A stretch of DNA of 64,000 bases from Diospyros lotus. Lineage: Eukaryota; Streptophyta; Magnoliopsida; Ericales; Ebenaceae. Below the pieces are notes generated by a model that searched no databases, was not told where the DNA came from, and saw nothing but the letters and a program-made list of their open reading frames with translations. Positions 34,301 to 47,536 of this stretch are shown in pieces. The stretch is from contig NC_068344.1 in NCBI RefSeq assembly GCF_014633365.1, positions 33,664,670-33,728,669 on the forward strand. Reading direction: 5' to 3'. Each line of letters begins with the position of its first letter. Within the stretch, counting starts at the first letter, position 1. A program made the position numbers and the translations under genes.

Positions 34301-35944
34301 AAATATATCGCTCCTAGTACGAACGTACATACATGATGTATTGGCTGTGGAGAGAGACAAGACACATGAGACAGGGAGAGGGAGAGAGAGGCTCGAGTAG
34401 GGCAATGGCATGCAATATGCAAGCGAGGTTGGCAAGTTCCTTGAATGAAGAGGGCAGAGCTGCTGTGCATTGAACCCGACCCGATAGGAGGTGGAATGCA
34501 ATGGGAAATGGGGCGGTCAGTGTGTGCGTGGGTCCTAATTAATGCTTTAGTCCTTACGGCGGTGGGCTTCGATTCAACTTAAGAGGGTACCTTCATTGTA
34601 CCTGTCTCCTCTGTCGACACCCTTCTCTCTCGCTTTCTCACTCCCCACTTGTCACCACCTTTTCAATGTCCTCCTACCCACTTGAATATTAATTAATGGA
34701 TCCCAATCATATTTTTTCAGATTATTATTATTTTAAATTAATTAATTTCCAACTCGATGTGGTCCAGCCCAATATTACCACCTTTTTTTTTTATAACTAT
34801 AATTCTTTTTCTATGATGAAATAATTAATAAATAACCCTTAGTCTCTTCACCGTTGCTTTGTCTTTCGTGTGTCAATCATCGCTGTATTCTTTTTCACTA
34901 CAGAGAAGGAGAATGCAGCGAGGGAGAATGCAACGATAGTCAATGCACAAACAACAAGACAAGACGACGACAACAGTGAAAAGGTGATGAGAGACTTGCT
35001 AGAGAAGAAGAGGAAAAAAGAGAAAAAAGAAAGAAAAGAGGAGAAGAAAGGGACGGAAACCACAAAATTGACGGAGACTTATATTCACCCTCTTAAAGGG
35101 GGTGAAAATCGCACTTGGTGTATGTCATGTTAGATTGTATTAATGTTGCAAATTCAAATTGAAATGTGCAGTTAATTGTATATATAAGTGAACATATCTT
35201 AGATAATTCTTGTTATTTAGGGCAACATTATAAGTGTACTCGATCATCCAATCCAAGGCCACTATACTAATTAATCAGATTATTTCCTCAAAAAGTTGCA
35301 ATAATTAATTTAATCCATTCAATGGCCCTCCTCCCCAAGTAAGCTTACCATAGATAATATATTGCACCAACTGTGGCATTTAATAAACTTTGATTCGTCA
35401 CATTAACCAATTCTTAGCTGTCATTCCAAAATTTCATGCTCTTTCTGCATTAACAAGTCTTGGGGCATGCATACAAATTGCACTAATTAATTTGTTGATG
35501 ATCTCAATGTGACAAAATTAGCATGCCACTTCATTAATAAAAGCAAGTCCCTCCCTTAATTAATCAACATTATTTGTCAAGCTAACCAACTTAACAATCC
35601 ACATTGGAAATCTCTAATTTCCAGCTCACTGCAGCTGCAATTGTGTTCTATTTCCAAGCCAATTTGCAAATCCCACCTTGGGTGAGACTCAAACCTGTGG
35701 ACTCCACAACCAAACCCACCTCAATCTTAACCCATCTGTCCTCGAAAAAGCTACAACTTGTACGTTGTTGATGATGTTAATGTATGAAATTAGTCGTGCC
35801 AATTAGGGTTTGGGTTTACATAAAAATTAACAGAACATTTGAATTCTAAAAGCCAAGTAGAGAGAGAACAAGGACCAACTAGCTAGAAATCCATATAATT
35901 AAACCTTGTTTTAGAGTTAATATTAGAATTAAAACTTGTTTTTT
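31391..35944. other. Gene-poor AT-rich intergenic DNA
   Basis: About 4.5 kb with many (TA) and (GAAA) microsatellites, for example near 31502, 31690, 32065, 33308 and 34195. Short frames near 34244-34501 and 34870-35133 are low-complexity or CT/GA-rich and resemble no family I know. No tRNA, rRNA or recognisable miRNA sequence was seen. Confidence 0.5.
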
Positions 35945-36315
35945 TAGTTAGCGTTTGTTAAAATTAGTAAGATAAAATTATATCAAAATAAGATTAGAAT
36001 GATTTTCAAAGCAAGATATGGAGTGTTCAAGATAACATTAAAAAATATTTCAAAATTTTTATCAAACTATTTATTAAATTTTTAAAATACACTGAAAAAC
36101 ACAACAAATGTCATTTTTTTTTATCTATAAGGATCAAAATATGTTTATCTTGAGAGGAAGACATAAACATATTTAAAAAAACTCATATAACATAACTTCT
36201 TTTCTAAAAATCGCCAGATAAGTTTAACAAACACATTAAAAAAGATAAAAGCCTGATTTTTTTTTCATATCTTAACTTTTTCATTTTATATTTTCATTAA
36301 CACACATTGTCTTAA
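35945..36315 (-). mobile_element. MITE-like element, family M copy C (opposite orientation)
   Basis: Reads as the reverse complement of copies A and B. Left end 'ttagttagcgtttgttaaaa', right end 'cattaacacacattgtctta', with the shared interior 'tatttattaaatttttaaaa' and 'agataagtttaacaaacaca'. Its hairpin-like centre contains 'tatgtttatcttgag', then 'gacataaacatat'. Confidence 0.65.
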
Positions 36316-37390
36316 AAAATAATCTCATGAAAAGCTAATAATCGTTTCGTAATTTGTTTGTTAGGATCAAAGAACTTGTTAATTTATGTATGTGTGTTAA
36401 ACAATTGATACATTACTCTTAAAAGAGCATGTATCATCATTAGTCAATACACAATTTGAGGGTAGCTATATAGCTAGGGGTAGGTACAGTGATAAATCTA
36501 ATTTAGTACCCAAAACTAATTAATGGAAACCATGAACATGGCCGCTGCTCAAATGGCTTAATTAATTAGATGCTGAAGTTGGGGTACGTATTGATTGGAA
36601 GACCAGATACATTGTGGCTGGCTTCAAGTCTTGACTATTTCTTTTTTCCATTTTTATACTATTCAACCTGCGAAGAAGAGAGTTGAGGGAAAGAGATTAA
36701 TTTGTTTATTTATTAGAGTAATTAATTGAATTACAGAAGACTTTTTAGTGCAGGGAGTGGTCAAACGATAATAGTTACGAATTCTGGTCGATAGTAAAAA
36801 GGAAATTGATTATTTAATAATAATAATAATAAAATAAACTTAGGACAGAGTGGAGATGAGATGAGGTTTCCATTTTCTCTGTTCTTTCATTTTCATTTCA
36901 CATGGAAAGTGTTAGCTACGAAAGAAGGAAGAAAGGACGCAAAAGAATGCCACAGTTTCACATGGAAAATGTTAGGGAAAGTAAGGAAGAAGAACTTAGA
37001 AACAAAAAGATTCAAAGGTACCACGGTACTAGTAAGTAGTCATCAACAAAACACTTGAAAAAGACTTCACATTTATTGTGGGAACAAGCAGCTTACATGA
37101 GACAATACTACTTTCTTGGCTTTGCCTCAACCACCACAATTAGGGTTTGGTCCTAATAGAAATACATCATATTTTAAAATATTTAATGTATTTCATTTTT
37201 AATATTAAACGTGTATATTGATTAATAATAAATATATCATATTTTAAAATATTTTACCAACTAATAGAAATATTCCGACCCTGAAAACAAAATTTATTAA
37301 AACACACCTTGAAGAGTGCCATTAGGCACTCGATAGCAAAACCCTATAAGAAGATAGTAATATTTTTGCATTTTGTTATTTCCAGTTACA
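36316..37390. other. Intergenic DNA
   Basis: No gene supported. There is a direct repeat of 'tttcacatggaaa' and 'gttag' at 36896 and 36957, and AT-rich sequence near 37160-37260 with the duplicated phrase 'atcatattttaaaatatt'. Confidence 0.45.
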
Positions 37391-37962
37391 GGGGGAAACC
37401 AAAACTTCTAGCGGGCAAAGTATAAGGAAAGCAACGGCGTGTTAAGACAAGAATTGAGCTAATTTTGACTTTAATGATGTGAAGCATAGGGCAAATGAAG
37501 AAGGGCAATTCTTGCAAAATGCATGATAACGTAACGGGTTGAAAAAATCTAGACATGTTGGCACTGTCTAAGTGAAACATCTGGTTCCATAACAGTAGTC
37601 CCAAGCTCAAGACCCTGTGTTTCAATGGACAAAAATGGGCCAACACGTTGCATTCTCTTTCTTGACTTTCCACAACAAAGTTTCTCTCTCCAATTGATTT
37701 GAAAAGACCAGCCACAAGGAAAACCAAATCAAATCCAAACCAGAGCAAGTGTTGAATTGAATAGTAATCAGATCATCAACTGTTTTCCAGATATTTACTA
37801 AAGAAAGATCACGAAAAATCAGAAGCGAGCACACTGGTCTATAACGTTGTTCTTTACATTCATCTTTTGAAATATTTTCTTGTTCCCAGATACTTTACGG
37901 AGCTCTGAAAAGAGTTAAAACTTGCAAATAAGAAGATGGCCTAACAGATATTGAGGAGTTCC
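37391..37962 (-). other. Probable 3' UTR and downstream region of the DUF4050 gene
   Basis: Follows the TAA on the minus strand. Open frames here are on the same strand but lack a conserved domain. The polyadenylation site was not determined. Confidence 0.35.
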
Positions 37963-40900
37963 TTAATCATACAAGCCATCATGCTCCCAGATGTCCACAA
38001 GATACTCTACCATTTCCTGTCAGGAAGCCAAATAACAATTCAAAGTAGTTACCATCAGCTTGAAATTTACTACTAGCTATAGCATCAAGCTCGGCTGGCT
38101 GGCTGGCTAACTTACAGAGAGAGGGATTGGTCGGGAGTAACGTCTGTTAGTCCCAAGCAAGGTCTCATATGTCACGTTCCAGCTGCTGAAACATATGCAA
38201 CATACATACATGATAATTCAGAATTAGGGTGAGAAACACATGCTGGCGTAGAAGAAGAATAAAATGAGAAGAAAATTGAAGGCAACCCATAAAAAATAGA
38301 TACTTGCTGAATAGTTGAATGATAAAATCATAAACAGATAATGTTTTCACTCTTACAGTTGGCCCCGTATAATCACTCTTCCAAATTGTGTATGGGAAAA
38401 GAGTTATTCCACCTTACCCAACACCTTCATCAAACCAAGTTTCACGTATTTCTGTCTATTTCATTGGAATCACAAGAAAACTTCACCATTTGATGAAATT
38501 TACTAGCAGAATGTTAAAACTTGAGGGAAATATACCTTAATCTGGGTTTGCAGGTGCGTCCATGGTTCTCAAACTTTTTATTTGCAATCCACTGCAACCT
38601 GGTCTGATTCCAGTTCAGAAGACCTGCCATAAAAAATCTATGAAGGCTAAGGCTACCATAGGCTTCTGGAGAACATGAAGAAGAAAGAAATTGGAACACA
38701 CATATATGTATTGACAGGTTAAAATAGCATGACGAACAGCACACGGACAAACCAAGATGTCCATAACTGGCAGCAGACTAAATAAAGCGCACAATTACAT
38801 GGACATTATGCACAAACAGTGGACCTTGACAATAATTCTTTCCCATAATTAACAGCAGAGTAAATAAAGTACACAATTCCATGGATACCATGCAAAAACG
38901 ATGGACCCAGACAATTACAATTTAATGTAAGAAGGATTGTAAAGAAAAAAAACTTACCATGATTTACAAAATCAGAATGGTTGCTACTGCTGCCAGTGCC
39001 ACCATTGTGATTCATGCTCTGGTTTGATAAGCTTATAGCTGAGATGCTTCTCTGAGACTGAGCTGCACTATTGTCCAAATCATATGTGCTAGTGCTCCAA
39101 AAATCTTCTGATGCACTAGGTTTTTTAACTGTCTGTCCCTGAATTCTGAGTCCCTTTGAGGGCTCATCCACAGCAGTAATTGGTGTGGGCTTGGTGTAAC
39201 ATCCAAGACAACCTCTGCTCTGTTAAAAGTAAGTTTTATCCATGCATACAAGAAATTTCCAGCATGAAGGCAAATCAAATATGTGGTAATCAAAACACCA
39301 GTGGGATATCAAGACAATAACTGCAGTCTAGTCATTAAATTGTTCATGATATTTGAAGCATTCTTATAAAGCACGTAATTTTATTAGCACCCCTCTTTTT
39401 TAGTTTGAATTTGCAGCCTTCTAAAATTGCAACCTCATAGATGAAGAAAAACATCTCTCCAGATTCTGAAAAGGTAAATGCAGCCTAACTAAAGAATGTT
39501 TCCTAAGCATCCTAATAAGGTAACCAGTTAACAACTCTCCAAACCAAATCCCAACATGCGCCTGAACATTATTATTATTATGGTATCAGTATATCAACAG
39601 AACTGCTTCATTTGTCAGGTTTAGGCCTAAACCAGTAAAACACCAGGAAGTATCCAATTGGCAACTGTTTGTTGCCACTCACCTCTTGCCTGAAGCTAGG
39701 ATCATCACATTGTAAAAGTTAATTGGTGCAGAATTCAGTTATTCAACTTCTGTTGAATGCCGGGGGCACTAAAAAAACAGTATGGTAGTTTACTTGTGGA
39801 AGACAGGTAGTTTCTGGAAATTCTTACAGTATGTTGTTTTCTAGTGTCTAATTGTCAGTGATTCTGTTACGGTGTTACCTTTCAAAGAAGCAGCTGTTCT
39901 TATGCATGGAACCAAGAAGATAAAAGGGAAATGATTGCCAATCAAGTCACTACTTTTTCAAGAGGTCTATTTCCCCTTATAAGTGAAAGCAGATAGGTTC
40001 GTCTTTTCTTCCAAATTTGAAAATTGCATAAATGCATTCCAGGTACAACACCAAAAACAAAGCCACTTGTAGGTCTCCAATTTATAACCACCATCCATGA
40101 TAACTAATGGAGGAAATCAGACCCCAGAAACCCACACTCTGGTCATTCCGCTGGAATAATTCGTTTTGCTTCTTTTTTTTTTTTTTTATAAGTTCCACTA
40201 GAATAAAAACCTAAATTCTAATAAACCATTTTCAGTTAAAATTCAAATTCTATTGATAAAAATAAAAATTCAAACTACATATTGACCAGTTTGAACCATA
40301 CAATTAGTTGAGAAAAGAATGAAGATTTGTCCAAAAAAACTCAACATCTGTTTCCAACTAAACCAAACGCTAACTCTGCAAATTGAGGAAAGAAAACAAA
40401 AGAAAAGCACGGGGTAAAAAACTACCATATTCGACCTAAATTTATCAACCCATCAGTTAGGTTACAAGATGAGGAAAAAAAATGAATAACATTTGTCTAA
40501 CATAATTTTCTATTTGAATACCCAGAATTCAATAAACAAGAATAACCACAATTTCCACTCATTTCCTGCTCATCCTAATTTCAAATATAACATAAACAGT
40601 TGCCAAATCATCAATTTATCAAAGGCGAAATAATTAGAAATTTAAGCCAATGTCTCCCACCTCCATTTCTCCAAAATCCAAACGGAAATCGATCATAGAA
40701 GAAGAAATCCCAAAAATGCTTCCAAATTTCAGAATTCCCCAATTTTCTCATCATCCAAACACAAATACACGGGAAAAAAACCACGAATTCAAGAGGCGAA
40801 ATCGCGTACTAAGCACTTACCCCATGCAAGCCAGAAAGTGGTTGATCCAAGCAGTTAACGAACTGTACAAAATCATTTCCTGTTCCCTCGTCTTCCACGC

Positions 40901-41064
40901 TCAAACACAGCTTCCCAATCGACGATCGCGGGGCTGAATCATCATGCCCAACGCCGCAGACACGGATCTGAAAATCAAAGCAATTGAGATCTCTAGGGCT
41001 TTATCCGATTGACATTGATTCAATAAAATACATCCATACAGAAGCCGTTGATTTGTATATACAT
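37963..41064 (-). CDS. DUF4050 / Gag1-like clamp domain protein
   Basis: Plant protein of unknown biochemical role. Exons on the minus strand: 40967-40821, 39219-38958, 38623-38536, 38182-38116 and 38016-37963, all GT-AG and frame-consistent. They encode, in order, a segment RVCGVGHDDSAP, a Cys-containing SRGCLGCYTKPTPITAVDEP, then SEDFWSTSTYDLDNSA, LNWNQTRLQWIANKK, RLSWNVTYETLLGTN and the C-terminal EMVEYLVDIWEHDGLYD. This order fits the family. The first coding exon is uncertain. A 33-bp exon at 41064-41032 (MYIQINGFCMD) would splice in phase to give 216 aa, but an upstream in-frame stop shows only that some splice is needed, so another 5' exon is possible. An 82-bp duplication lies in the intron near 38762. 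Confidence 0.85.
38762..38925. repeat. 82-bp direct tandem duplication in a DUF4050 intron
   Basis: Two diverged copies share 'cagcaga(c/g)taaataaa', then 'cacaatt', then 'catgga' and 'aca(a/g)tggac'-like stretches, starting near 38762 and 38844. Non-coding, in the intron between exons at 38623 and 38958. Confidence 0.7.
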
Positions 41065-41274
41065 ATAGCTGAATTTTACGAAGCTCTGAACGGCTGAGTC
41101 TCTCGGATCATTCGAAAGGACGCCGACCGCCGCCACTTCACCTTCTTTCAGCTGTTGCCTTCCAAAGTGGTGAAATTATTACGAGTTTGGGTATTTATTG
41201 CTAATTCTTGATTAATTAATGAGTGTAAGTGTAATTCTCACATAACTGTAGATATGCTCTCCAAAAATAAATAC

Positions 41275-41311
<37 letters not shown>

Positions 41312-41999
41312 ATATATATAGCTGTAGCCATACATGTAGACGAAATTAATGTTTTTTGCAGAATTTTTTTTAACATATTTTAATTTTCTATTAGTAATTT
41401 AATTTGAGACTAAAATTACAAGGTGTCTAAATGAAATTTGCTCAAAATCTATCTACTCTACTAATTGTTCCTTAGCATAGCTAATTCCTTTTTAAGGTTA
41501 CATTTCCCTCAACCATTGCATCTATCTGGCACCCATAATATGGTACGAATGAATAATTGGGCAATTATAAATGAATCAACGAAGAGAGCTCAATCAAGAG
41601 AATGGGCCTGGAAAGGAAGTGTTCAGATGAGATGTCACAATTGAATTATTTGGATGGTACAATTGGGTTGGAGTGGTTAAAGCAAGAGGGACGCTTGGTT
41701 AAGTGCCATTGAAGAAAATGGCAAAGTTTGGTTGAATTATTGGTTCAATGGGGTCCCAACCATATGGTTAGATCAATCTTATAAAGGGATTGGGAGTCTG
41801 ATCATTGGATGATCACCAAATCATATGAGCTAAAAATCAAGTTGATGGTTGGTTCACCCACTCACTGTCACTAATATGATTTCTTCAACTTTTTTATTGA
41901 ATTAATGCTCTGTCATTGTATTAATTTTGACAATAGTTTTACATCATTGTTTATTTTTATTTTTTTATATAAAAGGTGTTTAAACAATAGTGCAGCCTG
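41065..41999. other. DUF4050 upstream region and intergenic DNA
   Basis: The first 100 bp or so are the likely leader and promoter of the minus-strand gene. A (TTA) microsatellite lies at about 41275-41311. Beyond that no gene is supported. Confidence 0.4.
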
Positions 42000-42662
42000 C
42001 CACTGCAAACGTTCAGGCATTTCTCATGGCCAAACAAGAACAAGTCACTGCAAAGCTTCATCATTGAAGGTTTAAACAATTCAGTCCATTTGGAACTAAT
42101 GAATGATGCAAGTTCCCAAGCATTCAGCCTTAGAAGCATATAATATTATACAAGGTAGGGTATATAAAACGAACACTTGGATCAGAATTGGTCTAGATCC
42201 AGACGACTGGCATGCCAACCCATAACAATGTACAATGGCACGCCAGGGTTGAGGTTCCATGGCATCTTCCAAGGTGAGATCCCTCCTGAAGCCCATAATG
42301 CATAAGACAGCAAAGGCTTCTTGACCATAATAGAACATTACAACAAGACTCCAATAATGTGAACAAATTTTCGTTTCCATAAACGAAGGAATCTGAATGT
42401 TTGCCATAATGGTTGCTACGATTTTCTTTTCTGCAAAGTTTGTTCCTTAATATAAAGGAAAAGAGGAATGGGGGTAGCAAATGAAGAAATGGAAAAGAAC
42501 ACGACGATAAGCAGTTTCAAAACAACATGACCAAGAAAGCCAAGACCAGTGTTGGTATTGGAGAAGTGAAGTAATCAGATGGCAGCACAAAGGCCATTTC
42601 CAGGATACCGAATGTAGGAACTGTAGGTTGACCAGCAAGTTCGCGTTTGTGCCATATCTCCT
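42000..42662 (-). other. Region downstream of bL36, probably 3' UTR in part
   Basis: Lies after the TAG stop on the minus strand. It is less AT-rich than intergenic DNA and contains minus-strand open frames with no family resemblance. It may be transcribed 3' UTR or an unrecognised short gene. Confidence 0.3.
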
Positions 42663-43519
42663 CTACTGCTTATTGCCCTGGTTGAATAAAAGAGAAGCCA
42701 GACTGGTTCTCCATCCATACATAATAGAAGTTTCATTCTTTTTTGGCAAAGCAGAAGGCAGGCCAGTTCTCAAGTCATGACTGAGTAAAGGCACCTGTTT
42801 GGGACTTGTCTCCGAGGATCTGCAAGGAATACATCCACACAAACACGGGATTAAGTATACAGCATAATCTTCCGCACTGGCCAACCAAATTTTCTTATCT
42901 CATGATAGGGTGGCTTCCTCCCAAGGGGAATAACAACAGCAGTAATCATATGCACAACACAAATTAACTTCCCTTTGTTATTAGTGAATATCGGGTTTCT
43001 TAACTGGAGGTAGAACTAAAGAGTTAGGGTTAGTTACACTAGACACAAGCATCGTAAGATTGGCACACTCCTCTTCATGAACCAGAAAAATCATTGGACA
43101 AAATCCAGTTAGCTACTCTAGAAGAAGAAATCAAATACTAATTTACTTCCTTAAAATGAAAGCTTCCGCTTCTGCACACACATGTAGGCTTTTGGTAGAA
43201 TTGCTATATTATCCAAAATTTCATACATAACGGTGAGTTTTCTACCAAAAAAAAAAACAAGCATATGTGAGCAAGCACAAAGTTGCACACGCAAATGATT
43301 TCCAATAGGAAAAAAAGAAAAAGAAAAAAAAAAAAACAACAAAAGGAGACTGCACAGAAACACATACATCAGAGAGAGGGGGCCTTCACAAGAAACTGTT
43401 GACATGCCTTGTCTTTGTTTGTGCTTGGGGTTGGCAGTGCATAGTACATACACTCGCCCTCGGCGTTTAACTGTTCTACAAAATTCACACATCTTCTTCA
43501 CTGATGAACGCACCTTCAT
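42663..43519 (-). CDS. Organelle-type ribosomal protein bL36, nuclear-encoded
   Basis: Small zinc-ribbon protein of the large ribosomal subunit, probably mitochondrial. Exons on the minus strand: 43519-43368 and 42819-42663, joined through an Ile codon (donor GTATGT, acceptor GCAG). Product 102 aa. The zinc ligands C11, C14, C27 and H33 are present in [14 protein letters not shown] and [13 protein letters not shown]. The tail ([20 protein letters not shown]...[10 protein letters not shown]) is the plant-specific extension. The start is the canonical MKVRSS. An upstream leader exon ends at 44998. The leader is open in one phase but has no in-frame ATG, so I do not extend the protein into it. 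No classical presequence is apparent. Confidence 0.88.
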
Positions 43520-43862
43520 GGTATCTGCTGATGATGGAAGCTAAGCATCCACAGGAAAATTTTACCCAATGACAAAGGGTGAGTGAGAAAACCAATAGTT
43601 TTACAGGAAAACAAAAGGGTGATGGTTATCACAGAGGTACGGCATGGAATCAAGTCAGCAAAGAAAAATCCAGGAAAACTACGAAAAAAACCAATCATAT
43701 TCAGGAAGGAATAAACACTGGAAACTTCCCGCAACCCCCAAAACAATAACTGGTGCTGTAACCATCATCCATGGAGAACATAGTGGATGAATGATAAACC
43801 ATTCATCAGCTTAGAGTTACAATTGCATGTTTGTTGTTTTATTGAAATTGATCACCACCAAT

Positions 43863-44110
43863 ATAATCATCATCATCATCACAAACCTTAATCTCACTAG
43901 GTGGGGTCAGCTACATGAATTCTAAATCTTTAATCATCTCTATCCATGTTGATATTTTCTGTAAGCCATTATAACCCTTCTCATGTCTAGGGTTTCCTAT
44001 CAAGTCTTCTTTGGTCTACTTCTATCTCCTTTTTACAAATTTCTTCCATTCCTTAACTTGTCTCCCAATTGTGTCTACTGATCTTCTACTCACGAGCCCA
44101 AATCAACACC
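43863..44110 (-). mobile_element. RTE LINE 3' fragment, second subfamily, in the bL36 leader intron
   Basis: Begins with a (TCA) tail ('atcatcatcatcatcac') and continues 'aaaccttaatctcacta', then 'ggtggggtcagctacatgaa'. It is related to the other LINE tails but has a TCA tail instead of CAA. Antisense orientation, 5'-truncated. Confidence 0.65.
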
Positions 44111-44997
44111 AACAGTTTACATAAAATTCAAAGTATCATGTTGCCATCTAAACTAAAAGGATCCATTGGGAAAATTGGTATCTGTATCAATTAAAAATTA
44201 TTAAAAGATTTACTTTTTTCAACTAAAATAGAAACCAAAAAACCACCAATCAGATATTGGGACTTCCAAAGGCATCCATAATGTGCCCTGTTCCCTCATC
44301 ATGAAAGCTAAACTATTTCTCCAAAATGTCGTCTAGTCAAGTAAGCATAGAAAAGCTTATCAAGATAAGTTGAGTCATTTACCACTACACCCAGTTTAAA
44401 CCTCTACACAGAAGAGTTCACGCTAGCAATGACACTATGTCCTCAGATACAGAACAGTTATCCAGAAACAATTTTCCATAATTCAACCCAAATCCCACAC
44501 AGCCCCAATTCTGAAATCACATGAAAAACTAACTGATTGGTAAGAATCATCATTTCACTGTTAGTACCACCACAAAACTAAAAGAATCCAAGTTTTCCAG
44601 TGTGAACAATGAAACTGAAACCAAGTTTAAAACTTCAAATCTAATAAATTCATTCCAATATCCTCAACTCATAATCTAAAAATATCTAAACCATTCACAA
44701 AGATTAAGAGAGGAAAAAAAAAAAAAACACTAAAACCAAAACCCTAATTTAAACAGCTGGACAACTAGTACCAACGAAAAAAACCCACAAAAATTCGAAC
44801 ACTTTGAACCGTCCCCACGAGTGCGATCACTCGTCCACGGCCCAGTTCTTCAAACCCTAGAACATCAACAGAAACGAAACGGCAGAAAAACCAGGACAAT
44901 ATATCACCCTCAATTCAATATCTAAATAATCATAGATATGCATACATACACAGAGAGACAGTGAATAGATACATCTACATGCTATATGGGGAAGTAC

Positions 44998-45110
44998 CTG
45001 AGGATGAAAGAGGGGCTTGAACGAGAAGATCCGGTGCTGGTGATGCAAAATTGCAGACCTATGAACAGCCAAAGAGCGCGGGTGTGGTCTTAGCGGAGCA
45101 TCAATGATGG
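44998..45110 (-). other. Non-coding leader exon of bL36
   Basis: A GT donor (CAG|GTACTT) follows 44998 on the minus strand. The exon probably splices to the acceptor just before the ATG at 43519. Its transcription start is estimated only. In one phase it reads open but lacks ATG. Confidence 0.45.
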
Positions 45111-46722
45111 CTGGGCTTTTAATGGGCCTAGTTTAGCATGGCCCATGTAGTAAGTTGCTTTGAGTTTGATTTGTGATTGTGTACCATGCAAAACTAGTCC
45201 TAACGAAATTGATTCGCGCCAATAAATGATATGATATTACCATTATAATAAATAATTTTTCTAATGAAATTGATTTTATGTGTATTTTTAATAAAAAAAA
45301 AAGGGTGAGTTAATTTTAAACGATACTCTTAAAATAAAATAAATCAATTCTATAATGAGAATTGAAGGTATCATGATAAGATACACGTCCTCGTAATGCT
45401 TTTTAACTTCATGACCATTAAAATACTATCGAAGAGATTGAATAGCCCTTTTGCTAGACTTTTTTGCATCATCCTAAACTCTCCCACCCTAAATAAGCAT
45501 AGAATGAAGTGATAGAGTCTTAATATAAATATATATATATATGTGTGTGTGTGATTAGAATGAAGTGATAGTCTCCTTTCTAATCAATAGATGTTTTTCT
45601 ATCAAATATAAGCTTATTAATAAATTACATTATTATTTAAAAAGAAATTACATAAGAAAATCTATTTATAATATTATATTTTAGTAAAGAATAAAAACGC
45701 ATGTCATTTGAACTTAAGACTCCATATCTTCTCAATAGAGTGATTCTCGAGGGCATTCAAACTTTAAGATTTAACACACAAAATCAAATTAAGATTACAT
45801 TTGATACGACAAGACCCAAGAAAAGGGAAAAGTTACATAAATAAAATAGAATGGTCACTTTATTTAATCTATAAGAATAGATTAAATAAAATGTTTGGTA
45901 TAAGAATAGATTAATATTATGGGATATAATTGAGATAATAAAGGACAAGTCGTGATATATGTGTTCATTTTAGTGGATTGTGTGATCGAATTCTGCTCTC
46001 TTCGAAGTAGATCTTACAATTTACCTTTTTCAATGACATCAAGAGTTAAACATAAGAGAAGAAAGGAAAGTCATTTCAAGGATAAATTAATTATTTTATT
46101 ATATTATTATGTTTATTACGTCTCCATTGTGATGGAATGGAGATACAAATCGTACAGTTGATGAAAATATCAGTTTGTTATAAAAAAGTATATTTAATTT
46201 TAAATAATTAAATAATTATTTAATATATACAAACTATTATTTTTAATCTTCCTTATAAAAAATAAAAATTCTTTAAATTCCAAAAATTTATTTAATTCCA
46301 ATAATTATATAATTATTGAATATATATATAAATAAATATTTTAATCTTTCTTTACATAAAAATAATTCCGTAAAGAAAACTGAAACCAGCATTTAGATTC
46401 AACAATGGAAAAGAGCGAGGAGTTGTTTGCCACCTTTACTGCTATTGGAAGGGAAAAAGGTAGCTCAAGATGATGCCAACCACAAAGGAAGGGAAAACAA
46501 TGACGAAGAAGAATGGTCGCCAGGGGCGAATGTAAGAGGGGTAGGCACCGGTTGTAGTCCCTGCCAGCCTCAGCGCTCCCCACATGTACCTTGAGGATCT
46601 AGTTCATTTGGGGGAATAGAGATAAAATGATCTATAAATTTAGGAACTAGCCTTCCCCAAGATTTGCTTCTGAATTCGCCCTTATTGTGGCTGACAGTAA
46701 GGGAGGAAGAAAGGATGAGTTG
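45111..46722. other. AT-rich intergenic DNA
   Basis: No gene supported. Contains a TATATA/TGTGTG microsatellite near 45530-45552. Small frames at 45952 and 46341 have no recognisable family. Confidence 0.45.
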
Positions 46723-47203
46723 TAGGGGTGTTCAAAAAAATTGGTACACCGCGAAAATCGGTCAAACTGAACCGAACCAAACCAATCGGATAGATTTTTT
46801 TTTTTTGCGGTCGAAAACGGTTTGGATTCTGTCCAAATCGCGCGATTTGCGGTTTGGACAGTTTGCAGTTCGGTTTTAAACCAAATCACCTAAGAAAATA
46901 AAATAAAAAAATATAAAAGAATTATTATTATAAAAATCTAATAATTGGCAGCTATTTATTTTTTATACTATTTTGTCTTTATTTTTTGCTCCTATTTATT
47001 TATATTTAATTATCTTTATTTATCAATATTTGTGTCTTTATTTATCATTTTTCAATATCTTTTTTAGCGATTTTAAATAGCATTTCAAACCGCGATAAAC
47101 CGCACCAAACCAGACCGTGGTCTAATTTGGTTGAAAAATCACACTAGTGATTTGATGTGCTAAAAATGATTCAGATCGACCAAAACACACCGCGAACACC
47201 TTA
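46723..47203. mobile_element. Non-autonomous hAT-like element
   Basis: The left end 'taggggtgttcaaaaaa' and the right end 'cgcgaacaccttaa' are imperfect inverted repeats. The interior has diverged 'accgaaccaaacc' and 'tttgcggtttgga' repeats. Flanking 8-mers 'atgagttg' and 'ataggttg' match at 6 of 8 positions, a degraded target duplication at best. No transposase seen. Confidence 0.55.
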
Positions 47204-47536
47204 ATAGGTTGGGGTGTTGTTGGCAACAAAAGGGGTGGATGTTCAGAGTGGTTGGTAGTGAAATATAAGAGTTAAGAAGAGCCATAAATTTGGGGCAAAT
47301 ATGGCCGAATAAGATGGGAGGTGGCAAAATGAGTGGTTTTCATAAAATGGTTGAGCATTCTTATAAAATGGGTTTTCATTCATTCCTATTAATTACATGA
47401 AAAGAAATTATATTTTTTTCTTTTTTCCTTTCCCATTCTCATTGTTTCATGGTACGATACTCCATTTTTAGTTGAAGATTGAAATTATTTTATACAAGTA
47501 TAGAAGGGACCCACTAATTAAGAATTAGTTCAATCT
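47204..47536. other. Intergenic DNA
   Basis: No gene supported. Confidence 0.4.

Noticed and set aside
34244..34501. Minus-strand frames suggesting a small secreted protein
   Set aside because: Driven by CT-rich and GAGA repeats; no ATG context or splice support.
44857..45072. Open frame that would add a basic N-terminal presequence to bL36
   Set aside because: It begins at TTG with no in-frame ATG back to the nearest upstream stop. Splicing to the usual acceptor reads a stop, so it is treated as a non-coding leader.
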